From positions 10,443,001 through 10,507,000 of the forward strand of contig NC_077243.1 of NCBI RefSeq assembly GCF_947179165.1: a stretch of DNA of 64,000 bases, in the 5' to 3' direction. Positions 45,792 through 60,000 of the stretch are shown one piece after another. The notes beneath the pieces were generated by a model. That model made no database searches, had not been told where the DNA came from, and saw only the letters and a program-made list of their open reading frames with translations. The DNA is from Solanum dulcamara. Taxonomy: Eukaryota > Streptophyta > Magnoliopsida > Solanales > Solanaceae. Each line of letters opens with the position of its first letter. The stretch's first letter is position 1. A program made the position numbers and the translations under genes.

Positions 45792-48700
45792 ATGTAAGTT
45801 GTAAACATATTAATCTTGAGGTTTTTCCAATGCCCAGAACTGATTTTGTTCGATTTCAGTTGAATTTTGAAGATTTTTGTTCTTTTGTTTTGTGTTAGGG
45901 CATACGAAGAAGTTGCAATAGAAGCAATCAAGCATGCTTTAAAGGCCCTAAGGAAGCGGCATTTAGTGGAAGAAGGTGCTCATGCCCCTGCTTTGGCTGC
46001 CCTCAATAGGCCGCTGGTTTTGCAGGTGCCCTTCTATTCTGCATAGTTGCTTTTTTTAATTTTTGGTTGAATAGATACCCAATATTAATGGACGTATCCA
46101 ATTCGGCATTTTCATCTATATTTTGTTTGTTTGACACGAAAATTACAAGTGCATACCATGTCTAGAGGCGGATCCGGATTTAAGTTTTATGTGTTCAATA
46201 TTTAAGATTCTTAGCATTGAATCATATTATATCTTTAAAGTTATGGGTTCATATCTACTATTTGTTGCAATTTTCATGGAAATTTATTCTATGCATTGAA
46301 AGTACCAGGTTCAGATGAACTTGGTGACATTATGCTACATACATCCGCCTCTGACCATGTTGGTAGATTTCCTTAAGTTTTTTTGTTTACAGCCATTCAT
46401 AATTAGTTGATTTCCTTGATTTTATGTCTGAGCGGGATCATGGCAGTTTTCCAAAATTTTCAACATAGATGTATCTTTCATCTGTTGTTTTATGTGATCT
46501 TGTATCGATCTTACTGTTTGAATGAACATGAATTCACTTACCCAATATTTCCTAAGTTTGAGCTTTAAACAATCATGTATGCTGCTTACACTGGCGCTGG
46601 AAAACAACTCGCTTTTGGTAGTGTTTAAAGACCAAGTTACATGTGGATGGATCTTGCTCCCCAATCAGTTATGGGCACCAGCTCCTTTTTTGTCAATAAA
46701 CCAAGAAAAAATGAGAGTTTCTCTATCTTCTTTACGTATAGTGACCATTAATGATTATAAGAGAGAAAAGAAGATAGATAAACTCTTGTTGAGTTGAGTG
46801 ATTAACGACATACATGAGAGCTCTTTGTATATGAGTTTGAGCTAATAAATAAGATAACTTCCCTAGTTTTTCTGATTCTTAATTATAGTAAGATAACAGA
46901 AAATCTCTATGTAATGTTGTTAATGATTTTCTTGACTTTTAATATGTTCCCTCAAAGAATCTAATCCAGTCATGAGACAAACTGATTTTGCACTGCATGA
47001 GACTGACTTGGCGATGGCACAATTGTGCATACATCAGAAATGACTGAATTTGAGGTGATGCATACTACCAGCTTGACAACAAAGACTATCATGCCGTCAG
47101 CGTAACCAGATCATTTTTCAATTCATAGTGCTGACTAAATGATAATATGATGTTGATTGGGTAAATGTGAGCCATTAATTTGACAGCATAAACTGCTAAC
47201 TTGAAACCTCAACACCATGAGCGGAGGACTTCAGGGCCACGATTTCACCTTTTCATTCATCTGAACGAGATTAAGCTCCGGAAGACAACTTGATACCAAG
47301 TGAAACACGAAAAGAAAAAACTCTTGTTAAATAGAGTGTTAACAACATATAAGAGGATTCTATATATAGGAGCTTTGAGCTAATCAAATAAGGAAAGTTT
47401 TCTAACTCTTTGTGTTCCTTTTGTTAGGACATGATTGTGGAAAGTGTTTTACGGAGTATTCTTGTCGACTCTCTTGACTTTCAAGAAAAACATCACTTGG
47501 CACGCATGATGTAGAATTTACTTATCGCCCTTAATATCGTGCTTAAGGAATGAGATGCAAGTTAAACTGACCAACCACAGCTTTCTACATAGAAATTTTA
47601 ACTACAACTGGTGAATATGCAATTTTTTGCACTCAGTCACTTCTCGTCTAACTATACGTTGCTGCAAAAATTGTCCGTGTGCTTATGTAGTTCCTATGAT
47701 TTTAGGGTTCAGAGTGGAAAGAGAAAGCTGAAAATCTTGAAGTGGAACTTCAACAATGTTACAAAGCTCAAGCACGACTGTCAGAGCAGCTTGTGGTGGA
47801 AGTTGCTGAATCCAGAGCATCAAAATCTTTAGTTCAAGAGAAGGAAGCTCTCATTAATGACCTTCAGAACTCTCAAAATCAAACAAGGTGTTATTCTCAT
47901 CCTCCTAAAACATTTGCTGTCCTAAATTACACTCTTTCCTTCAGGAAAAAAAGGAAGCACGTGAAAAGTAATAGAAGGACAGAAATAAAGGAACACACTA
48001 GGGATGCTTAGAATTAGCTGGACAAAAACTTTAGTAATATCCTTCATCAAAAAACTTTAGTAATATGATCCTTTACCAAAAGTTGATTCTGTTTCAAGCT
48101 TCTCAATGAACTTTCATGTTTAAGTTTATAAAATAGTATCTTAATTTCCCAATTTAACAAATAAAGTTTACTATGGATGTCCTAAGATGAGCTCAACTGT
48201 TTTACTTTGGTTGCCAGGATGGAGTTTAACTGCTCAATTACTTTCATTGGTGAGTGTGCTGCAGGAATGAATGTTCACATTTAACTGAACTTCTTGAGGA
48301 AAAGACTAAAGCTTTGGAATTGCTTATTTCCGAGCACCAGGATCTTACAGCACAACTTGAAGCAATGACTCTGAGAGCAAACAATGCTGAGGCAGAAAAT
48401 AGAACGTTGGTTGACCGATGGATGCTGCAGAAGATGCAGGATGCTGAGCGCCTTAACGAGGTATTGAGTAATTCTCGCTGTTCATACTTTGTGTGCTTTG
48501 CTATTTGTGGTTCTTTAATATTTTGAACGTCTGATTGTTCATACAAATTGAGTGTTCATCATGCCTCGATACTGTTAGAGAGCTAAGATGCATATTTCTG
48601 TTGCAGTAATAAACTGTACTTTAATTAATAATGTATTCTCAATTCCAGAAGCCTGCATTTATTTAGGCTTGTCGTCATGGAGATTTCTCCACACTTAATA

Positions 48701-50817
48701 TAACCCTCAACCTGTTCAGCTGTTCTTATATCCTTCAACTACTGTCCCGGTTACCCTTCCATGTGGCACATTCTTTCTTTTATGATGGTGGTGTTTGTGC
48801 TAGCTTGTGCATACCTCGACTACTCCACTAGTATCTGGTACCTCCCACCAGAACAGGTACCGAATAACTCTATCCATTAAAGCTTAGGTAGATGGGAGAA
48901 ATAATCTAGTATGTTTATCACTACTGGGATTTGAAACTTGCCATGTGGTTTTCACTCACTTCATTGACCACTAGGCGACACTCTTGAATGTTATCCATGT
49001 GGCATACTCTATCTTTTTAAGACTTCAATGATGAAGAAATACTACTGTAGAAGGGGAAAAAATGAAAAATAAAATGATAAAGAACTACACTAACTTTAGA
49101 AGCTTATATTTTAGTATAATCTACTGCCTTTGGGTTGTGGACAGATGAATGACATAAAGCCACCCTAAGATAACGGAGTATCATATTTTGTGATTGCTCA
49201 AATATTAACAACTTGTGGTTCTCTAAATATTTGGGAAAGAAAGCGCCCATACCGAAACTCCAGATGCTCAACATTTTACTTTCCCTCATGCTGGAGTGGC
49301 TGGTGATGATCGGTGTAGGATTTCATTACTGGGGTATCTCCGATATCTTCGTTGCATAATAGTTATTTCATGTCGGTATAATGCAAAGTTTATGAGATCT
49401 GGAAATGAACTGTTAGTGAGGGTTATTATTGGTTTGTCGACATGTATTTATTCAATGAATGGTAGACGGTATCTTTTGCCTTTTTATTAACAGGACTTAG
49501 CAACTGTTTGGCAGTAGTCCTGCATGCTAAAACTTTTAATCATGATGTTCTGCCACCTAAAAGAGGAGGCGAGCTCCATCTCTTAGAAAGTTATTCTACA
49601 GCAAATCTACCCTGTAATCTTAACAAAATTCAAATCTTTGGCAAGTTTGGCTAATCCATTGGAACTGCCAATGTTCATTTCTTCAATTCTCCTAATAGAA
49701 TAGTAGGGTTTGGGGAATTATATTTTCAGTCAGTATTTTTTACCCATGACAGGTTCTCTTGCATTTTCTTATTTGTTATTTTTTGTGTTGCTAGGCTAAT
49801 GCTCTCTATGGAGATATGCTTGATAAGGTCAAGGCCTCCAGTATAGAAAAACTTGCTCGTCAACAAGTGGATGGTGTGGTCCGCCAAAGTGAAGATGGTG
49901 CAGAATTTTACTTAGAGTCTTCCATTCCTAGTACATGCAAGCAAAGGATTCCCGCCCATGATGGTGGATGTGCCTCGATTCTTTTTGAGTATAACTCCAG
50001 TAAATTGATAAGCGGTGGGCAGGATCGGGCAATTAAAATGTGGGATACTACAAGTGGATCATTAACCAACAGTCTTTATGGTTGTCTGGGTTCTGTCCTT
50101 GATCTTTCCATTACACATGATAACAAGTTTATCATAGCAGCAAGTAGTTCAAATAACTTGTATGTGTGGGATGCAAATTCAGGAAGGATACGCCATACTC
50201 TTACTGGGCACATAGACAAGGTTTGTGCAGTCGATGTGAGCAAATTTTCAAGTCGTTGTGTGGTGAGTGCTGCATATGATCGCACAATAAAAGTTTGGGA
50301 TCTGCAGAAGGGTTACTGTACCAACACTATCATATTTCACAGCAACTGTAACAGCCTTTCGTTTAGCATGGATGGATTGACTATCTGTTCCGGTCATGTT
50401 GATGGTAATCTTAGATTATGGGATGTTCAAACAGGCAAGCTTCTGAGCGAAGTTGCAGCACATTCACAGGCTGTTACATCAGTTTCACTCTCTCGAAATG
50501 GAAACATGATATTAACCAGTGGGAGAGACAACTTGCACAATCTATTCGATATTCGCACCCTTGAAATTTGTGGCACTTTCAGATCAAATGCAAACAGAGT
50601 TGCATCTAATTGGAGCCGATCCTGTATCAGTCCAGATGACAGTTATGTAACTGCGGGTTCTGTTGATGGATCTGTTCATATTTGGTCAGTATCAAGCAAT
50701 AAAATGGTGAGCACATTGAAAGAACACACATCCTCTGTACTTTGTTGTTCATGGAGTGGTCTTGGTAATCCTCTGGCTACCTCAGATAAGAGTGGAATCG
50801 TATGTATTTGGTCATGA
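45792..50817 (+). CDS. ATG16: ATG16 autophagy protein, five exons, start codon split by an intron, 509 aa
   Basis: ATG16 tethers ATG12-ATG5 to the growing autophagosome membrane, where the complex drives lipidation of ATG8. Coding exons are 45792-45793 (only AT), 45899-46025, 47706-47887, 48265-48460 and 49795-50817, 1,530 nt including TGA. The product has an N-terminal ATG5-binding helix (AIKHALKALRKRH), a coiled coil (about 44-200, heptad-rich E/L/A), and seven WD40 repeats in one large last exon (from about residue 225; IKMWDT, LYVWDA, IKVWDL, LRLWDV, HNLFDI, VHIWSV and IVCIWS). Length and layout equal Arabidopsis ATG16 as I recall it. The AT/G split is forced: the first exon ends AT at a strong GTAAGT donor and exon 2 begins GGCATAC in frame. 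Confidence 0.93.
46162..46353. mobile_element. Short element with 10-bp terminal inverted repeats in ATG16 intron 2
   Basis: AGAGGCGGAT (46164-46173) and ATCCGCCTCT (46343-46352) are perfect inverted ends of a common Solanaceae repeat (interior gttatgggttcatatctact). The direct repeat accatgt flanks it (46155-46161 and 46354-46360). It is about 190 bp and non-coding. Confidence 0.65.
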
Positions 50818-51236
50818 TAATCACTTCTAAGATTGCTCAGTAATTCAGATTTTCAGTCAGGATCATGAGTGTCATTGTTGATTTTGGTTTGATTAAAGCA
50901 CAAAGTTGGTCATCATATTGATTGTGAAGCCACAAATGGGCATCGTCCATATATAAAAATCATGCCAAAATGGACTGACATTGTAAATACCACATTAAGC
51001 TTTTAAGCTGATTTTTTTTTTTAAATATCTTTAGTTGATATTGATTGTATTGTGGATATGCATCATGAACTGTTCATTATTTGTGGGAAAATAAAGTGGT
51101 CTTTCGTGGTGATAATTTTCATGTGTATGTATAGTCGTGCTCAGAAGTTTGGGTCTTTAATACACCCTCTGTAAATAATTATCGACTATTGACTTGACAC
51201 ACTTTAAGAAACAATAAATGTATTAGATATTGAATG

Positions 51237-51554
51237 TTTCCTCTATTTCAAAATAATTAAATTGTTGAGATATTTTTTATATTTTAAATTAACTTAATTG
51301 TTCAATCTTCAAGAATAATTTTAGAGTATTCTTTCATTTTAATTTTTAACGTATTCTTCCATTTTTATCCTTCATTTGGATTTTATATGTGATGAGTTTA
51401 AGAAATTTTAATTAATGAATAGTCATTCTAAAGAGTAATTTGACAATAATTAATAAGGATAAAAATGAAAAGCAATGTCTAATAAATGTTGTAATATTTT
51501 TTTCTTAAAGGTGTGAAACACCTCAACAATTCAATTATTTTGAAATGGAGGGAG
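51237..51554. mobile_element. Stowaway-type MITE
   Basis: The left end tttcctctatttcaaaataa and the reverse complement of the right end ctccctccatttcaaaataa match over about 30 bp. The right side is followed by TA. It is about 318 bp and non-coding. Confidence 0.65.
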
Positions 51555-51783
51555 TAGTATCTAATAGCAAGGGTATAATGGATATAAATGGATAAATAAT
51601 TCATCGATTTTTCAAACTGAACAAATATTGTTAGACATCTATTTTTAGTATAATGAACAAGTAAAGATAAACGGATGGAGTAATCAAATATTCTCTTTTT
51701 TCCAAAATAAATGTTGTTTTAGTACTCCCAAAATAAGTGTTGCAGTAGGAATTCAAGACAATAATAATTATATTTCCAACTAT

Positions 51784-52163
51784 GAGCCCGTTTGGATTGG
51801 CTTTAAGTTGTCAAAACCAACTTAAAGTCACTTTTTAGATTTTGGACGTGTTTGCCTAATGCTGACTTTAAGCCATAAAGTTATTAAAGTCAGTCAAAAA
51901 TGAAAAGTTAGGATTCCTAACTTTTTTTTCCAAAGTGCTTAAAGTCATTTTCTTTGACCATGGAAATTACTTTTATATCCCTTATATCTTAATTAAATTC
52001 CCAAACTACCTTTTTTTATTCTTTTAACCCTAAAATTCACATCATAAGCACTTTTATCCAAATACTCAACTGCTTATTTATAAAAATAACTTTCAGCACT
52101 TCAAAATTCTAAAAGCACTTCATACATAAAAGTTACTTTTTTTAAGCCCATCCAAACGGGCTC
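51784..52163. mobile_element. 380-bp inverted-repeat element with TAT flanks
   Basis: gagcccgtttggattggctt at the left end pairs with aagcccatccaaacgggctc at the right (19 of 20). A 3-bp direct repeat TAT flanks it (51781-51783, 52164-52166). The interior is symmetric (aacttaaagtcactttt and related words). It is a non-autonomous DNA transposon, class undecided (3-bp duplication fits PIF/Harbinger or CACTA). Confidence 0.7.
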
Positions 52164-52242
52164 TATATCCTTATATTAAAGAACTAATCCTTTAATAGTG
52201 TTCGATTCTCAAGAAATATGTAATAAATAGGGCAATATAGTA

Positions 52243-52606
52243 CTCCCTCCATTTCATATTAAGTGAATTTTTGAGGGATTTTTCATAGTTCAAAATAATT
52301 GAATTGTTCAAAGTTCAAAATTGATGTTTGAAACTTTTTTCATATTTGCCCTTTCATTTATTGAAGTTTTATATTTTCTAGAAGATAAATCACACTACTT
52401 GCAAAATTATATTTATGATTTTACAAAGAGCAATAGTGGAAAGTATGGTTTAAATTATGTCTTTGAATTTTTTTTTAAATATGTGTGCATTGTCTCACAA
52501 ATTCACTTAATATAGAATAAAAAGATTAAATTATACCTTACAATTATTGTTTTTTTAATAGGTATGAAATAAGCAAAACGACACTTATTTTGAGAATGAA
52601 GAAGTA
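52243..52606. mobile_element. Stowaway-like MITE, decayed right end
   Basis: The left end ctccctccatttcatattaa follows a TA. An inverted match (attcacttaatat) occurs near 52502, and a weak terminal match near 52590-52606. The boundary is approximate. Confidence 0.45.
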
Positions 52607-54397
52607 TTTAATTTTGAAGAATCTTTTTGGTATCAAGATTCAAGTAAAAGCTTCTTCCAACTGATTTTGAAGAGTTAAGCTAATGCTTGTTGCTGACTTG
52701 CTGTCATTCTGTGATTGCATACCAGGGTAAGTCCATGGAAGACTAATTACGTTTGAAAGATTAGAACAGAGGCAATTGCTTTGGAGTTCAAGTTTTATAG
52801 GATGACGATATAAACCATATTTATACAATCAGGTCAATTATTACTTATAAGATAGTTACAAATGAGTTTTTATGATAAGTATCAATTGATAATTTGAAAA
52901 AATGGTTATTAACCTACCATAATAAGCCACTAGTCGCGTAAGAAATGCTTACGTGTATATAAATTAAATTTATTACGTATTTGATTATAAAATAATCATA
53001 AAATACTTTATTTAGTGTTGAATTTATAATATTTATTACCTATGAATTCATATGAACTCAATAGCTTTTAGCAAGTTATTTTATATATTTATTAAGAAAT
53101 TAACTAAATATCTATAAATATTTTATTATAAATTTAATTAATATTATATATTAATTTAAAATCATAACAGATTCTCACAAACTTTAAATCTTAAATCTGC
53201 ATTCGAATGGAGCAACACACAGCATGCATAGCATAGATGAGCTGTAACATGTTTACATACGTTGCTTCACAATTTTGCTCAAGGCATTAGGCGTATTAAG
53301 CAAACTAAACAAAGACAAGCCGCGTTTTTCCTCTGTTTCGACAGTTCTAACGTAGTATGTACGTACCACTCTTTTGGGTAATCTTTTCCTATTATTTTTC
53401 CTTTTTGAAATGTGAAAAGATAATGGATTATAAAGGGCTCAAACCCTCTATGTACACTTTAACAGAAAACGTCAGTTGCATGTTCCAGTTAATCACTTTA
53501 ACACAAAACGTCGTTGCGTAACATAATATACGTAGACATCACAGAAGATGTAAATTATCGTAAAGAATGTATGTGTCTATTTGTTCAACTTTATACAAGT
53601 TAAAGTGTCTATTTGTGCACATCAAAAGTTGGAGATCATAAATGTATAATCTATTATGCCTAAAATATACTCCTATATATACAATGAAATTATGGTAAAT
53701 ACAAAGAATTAGACTAATAAATAAGAGTGCAAAACATCAAAGATCTACCATAAATTTAAATAGATATTTATGTAATTGGTTAGGTTTAATCTTTTTGGTT
53801 AATTTTTATTTAAAACCAAAATCAAATCAATACGACTTGTTGGTTTTTAAATTTAAAAATTAAAACCAAATCAAATTAAGAAAATTTCAATTTTTTTCTT
53901 TTAATTTTTCGATTTTCTCTGAAAACCCCCAATCAGGATCTTTTTCTTGGTAATTAAAAGCTTTCATTACCTACTAAGAGATATGTACAGCTTTTTTCTT
54001 TTCTTTTTTCAGCTCAAGTTAACAAAACAAAAGCAACAGAGTTGGACGACGACAACTACAACAACCGAAAAAGGAATTTTTTTTTTTTAAAAAAATGCTT
54101 ATGATTGCCATAATAAAGTTACACTCCGTCTGACCTCTTTTTTGTAGTTATTAGTCTTCTGTCTTGATATATATATATCAAAAAAATAAAAACCATTTAA
54201 CATTCTAATTAATCAACGAGGAAAATATTAGTAGTAGTTATAATGGCATATATAAACCTCAGCTGCATATGGGCTAAATAAAGATATTTCTTCCCGCAAC
54301 AAAGTCCATCTTTTTTCGACGACCCTTCAACAAGAATTCGTTTTTTTTTTTCAAAAAGAAATCTCAAATTCAGTTTTCAGAGTTATATATCCACATA

Positions 54398-54540
54398 GGT
54401 CATGATGGTAAGGTTCGGGATTCCTCCATCCTTAGTGAAAGATTTTGAGTTCGAGCTCGTTAAAATGAAAGCATTGTCCCAATAAATGAGTCCTACAATG
54501 TGTAAATCTGAAGTTAATGAAACCCCATCCAATACTCAAC
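54398..54540 (+). repeat. SINE-like sequence upstream of the protease gene
   Basis: tcatgatggtaaggttcggg and a B-box-like gagttcgagctcg, followed by a body with tgagtcctacaatgtg, resemble a SolS SINE. The 3' tail and target duplication are not clear. Confidence 0.4.
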
Positions 54541-54907
54541 TTTCTAACTACAATACAACACATGACATAATATCAAAAGTTCTCTAACAATATAACTAAC
54601 GTTCGTCATTCTCTTTTAATACCAACAAATTAACGTGTTCAACTTGCAAACTCTTTTTCACCTTTTATTGCATATAATATTGCACAAACCATTCCTTATA
54701 ACTGCTCAAGTTACCTTTATTTCCTTCTTTATCTGTAAAAAGAAAACCAAAAAAGCCCACTTATAAATTGCATTGCTTGTGTAAGCAAAATGTGTAGAAA
54801 ACCCATTCCTTCATAATATCATAATTCTATTACCCTATTTTCACTTCTTCAATTATTGTTGAGTGTCATTTCTTCCCATAAGCAATCAATCAATCACTTG
54901 TTTCATC

Positions 54908-54914
54908 TATAAAA
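54908..54914 (+). promoter_or_regulatory. TATA box of the KDEL protease gene
   Basis: TATAAAA in the context ctataaaaggcc lies 57-63 bp before the ATG, so transcription would start near 54940 and leave a leader of about 30 nt, which suits this gene type. Confidence 0.65.
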
Positions 54915-54970
54915 GGCCCTCTTCATAGTCACCTAAAATAATCACATCTTAAGTCTCTCTGTCTTTCAAA

Positions 54971-56471
<1,501 letters not shown>

Positions 56472-57040
56472 GTTAACTTGCTCTCAGCCTCATCTGTGTT
56501 TTATTTTAGCCTCTATGCAAGTATTAGGCCTCTACTCAGAAAGATGTCAATTTATATAAGATACACATAATTTCATGGTGTCAATTTGTAATGTTCTATA
56601 GACTGCATTGGAAATTGATTTGATGAATGTTACCTTTCCTGTAAAACACGTTCATCCAAATAAGATGTTTGGCCAGTAGACAATTGGGTATATACTTGTT
56701 TAATCCTCCAAGAAGATCAAAGGATGAAAATTCACTGGTATTACAATGCTTGATATTGCTTTCAAGCACAAACCACCTCATTTAAGACACAAACAAATTA
56801 AGATATACACTTCACGTCCATTGTTCTGTAACTAAAGCAACAAACTGCAGGTACTGGATAAGGAGAGATAATGAGCAGGAGGAGAAAACTTTACGACTAC
56901 TAGTTATTCCATTCAAGAGAGGCAAGTACTTATAAGAAATATCAAGAATCATTAACATGTTTATTTAAATTTAAAAACAAGCAAGACAAATGCCCAACAA
57001 GTTCTTTTGTAGTTGCTTTGACATACAAAGATTTGCTATG
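56472..57040. other. Intergenic region between convergent protease and E4 genes
   Basis: These 569 bp hold the 3' ends of both genes and no separate gene. Frames here are shadows. Confidence 0.6.
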
Positions 57041-60000
57041 TCAACCGTAGCACCTTATTGGATCATTGCAGCCCTTTGCAGCCGACTGCTTGCAACCTCT
57101 GCCCCCACCCTTCTCTAGATATTGCTGGTGATACTCTTCAGCTCTATAAAATCTCTTAGCAGGAAGAATTTCTGTGACAATCTTCTTATCCGTAAATTCC
57201 TTCTGCTTAGCTTCCAATGATTCCCTTGCCAGTTGAGCCTGAGCATCATTATAGTAGTATATTCCTGAGCGGTATTGCTCTCCCACATCATTACCCTAGC
57301 AACAACCAACATCATGAGATCTATAAATTGCTCTTTGTGAATGTTAAACTCTAGGTAGAGGCAAAAACTCACACTCGACGAATACAACAAATGTATCAAG
57401 TGAAGGCAAAAAGAGTCCGTGGGTGGAGGGTACAAGAATACAACCTGCAGTAACACTCTTGTGATAGATTCTAAGATGATCACGAGAGTTCGGTAAGCCT
57501 GCCCTATGCGAAACAACTTCCTATTTCTAGTCCCAAAAGGAAATAAAAACAGGGGAAGAGATTGAAGAAACTTATAAATATTTTAGTTCCATGTGATGGA
57601 TGACTGCCTGTTTTTGCTAATCTCCCAGCAAAAAGCTCCCTTTCCCCGTTAATACAACAAATGAAACAGAATGTTACATTAAAAAATAATAGTTTTCACT
57701 TCTTTTGATCTACAAAAAGAATGATAAATGATGCATTGACTTCTTATCTGCGGTAGCAATATGAATGCATCACATCGAACTAAAAAACCTAGGCACATAG
57801 TGAAATCAGATTCAGAGCTGCAGTTATAACATTACAACTAAGGTAGGATCTGTTAAGGGAGGAAGCACCACAACTAAAGTTTGATATGATAATAAATAAT
57901 AAATTAGACACAAGAATTTTACGTGGAAACCGTTCAAACAGATTGAGGGAAAAAACCACGGGGCAGAAGGATTTTACTATAATAATATGGAAGTACACTA
58001 CTCTCAAATACAAGGAGAAAAACAACAATAAACACTTCTCTCTTGTAAAAGGAATAACTCTATAAATAGGACACTCAAGACTACAATATTTATCTTGCTG
58101 TATAACTCTCTTTGTGTTCTTACTCTTTTGGATTGTATTTTTGTGGGTTGATTTAAATGAGGGCAAGGGGCCCTCTATTTATAGAAAATTGAAAATACGC
58201 GTTTTCGTGTAAAATACACGTTTTCTTGTCAAAAGTTGTTAAATGAGGCAACAACTTTTGAAACGTGTAAAATACGCGTTTTCTTCTTGGACGGTGCATG
58301 TGCACCTCCCTTTTTGACTTTCTTGCAGGATCATGCCAAGTGGATATTTAATTGAGAATCAATTAAATCTTCACACCATCCTTACTACCCAATTACTGTG
58401 ATGTTACGTTTCTGCTAAGCCAATAGAAAATCGACACTATATAAACTTGTTACTGTTGATCGGCTTCGTAAACATATCTGTCAGGTTGTTATTAGTGTGA
58501 ATTTTCTGAATATCCACACTGTCTTCTTCCAGCATCTCACGAACAAAGTGATACTAAACTCTTATGTGTTTTGTCCTTAAATGAAATGCCGGATTCTTTG
58601 CAAGATGCAAAGCGTTCTAACTGTCACAAAACAGAGCAACCTTCTCTTGTTTGTGCCTGAGCTCCTCCAATAACATATGCATCCATATTGCCTCTTTGCT
58701 AGCTTGTGTAGCTGCTACATATTCTGCTTTCGTCGTAGATGTAGATACGATAGACTGCAGTTTTGAAACCCAACTTACAGCTCCTCCAGCAAGAGTAAAC
58801 ACATAACTTGTGGTGGACTTGCTTTTATCACGATCACCTTCATAATCTGAATCAACATAACCTTTAACAGTAAAATCTGATCCTCCATAACACATTGTAA
58901 CATCTGAGGTACCCTTGATATATCTCAGGATCCTTTTAACAGTATTTCCAATGCTCTTTACCAGGATTAGCCATGTATCGACTAACCACTCCTACTGCTT
59001 GTGCAATGTCAGGTCTTGTACATACCATGGCGAACAGTAAAACTTCCCAATGCTGATGCATACGGTACTCGAGACATCTCGATCCTCTCTGCTTCATTGC
59101 TAGGACTCATACTTGAGGATAACTTGAAATTAATAGGAAGTAAGGTAGAAATTGACTTACAGTCTTGCATCTAAAACAAAGATTCCATTTTCAAAAGTTT
59201 CAAAGGCTTGAAGGAGCGTAGCCTTATTCAAAAGGAATTGATAGGATTTGAAGCGTCGCAAGATTTTTTTTCAAGTAGTTCTCTTGAGAAAGCTAAATCT
59301 TCCTATTATTTGTGTCTCGGTGAATTTGCACTCCTAGAATCTTGTTTGTTAGTCCTAAGTCCTTCATTTCAAACTCCCTAGCCAACTGTGCCTTTAAATT
59401 TGTGAGACGATCTTTGTTGGGATCCGCTACCAACATGTCATCAACATACAACAGCAAAATAATAAAATCGTCATCACCAAATCTCTTGTTATAAACACAA
59501 GGATTTGAACTATGTCTGTTGTATCCAAGGCTTATAATGAAGAAATCAAATCTCTTATACCAACACATCGGCGCCTGTTTGAGACCGTATAGAGATGTGT
59601 TCAACCTGCAAACCAAGTTCTCTTTTCCCTGTTCTTCAAAACCTTCTAGTTGGAGCATGTAAATTTCTTCTTCAAGCTTTTTATGAAGAAATGCAGTTTT
59701 AACATCTAACTGCTCCAAGTATAAGTAAAATGTAACAAACATTATCAGGACAACTCGAATTGTTATGAGTCGAACCACCGAAGAAAATATCTCATTGAAA
59801 TCCATACCTTCTTTCTGAGCGAATCCTGTTACCACCAATCTTGCACGATACTTCTCAACTTGATCATTATCATTTCGTTTGATCTTGTAGACCCATTTGT
59901 TTCCAATGACCTTCTTTCCTTGTGGTAATTGAACAAGATCTCATGTTTTATTTTTATGAAGAGCTTCAATTTCTCCTTGCATTGTTGTCATCCACAGATA

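Larger units (their letters stand above)
50818..54970. other. Intergenic region between ATG16 and the protease gene
   Basis: No gene was found. It includes two Stowaway-like MITEs (51237-51554, 52243-52606), a 380-bp inverted-repeat element (51784-52163), a dispersed repeat trace (53.76-53.94 kb), a SINE-like sequence (54398-54540) and the protease promoter. Confidence 0.55.

Noticed and set aside
49816..50817. Stand-alone WD40 protein starting at 49816
   Set aside because: This is the last exon of ATG16; the acceptor at 49793-49794 and upstream coiled-coil exons are in phase.
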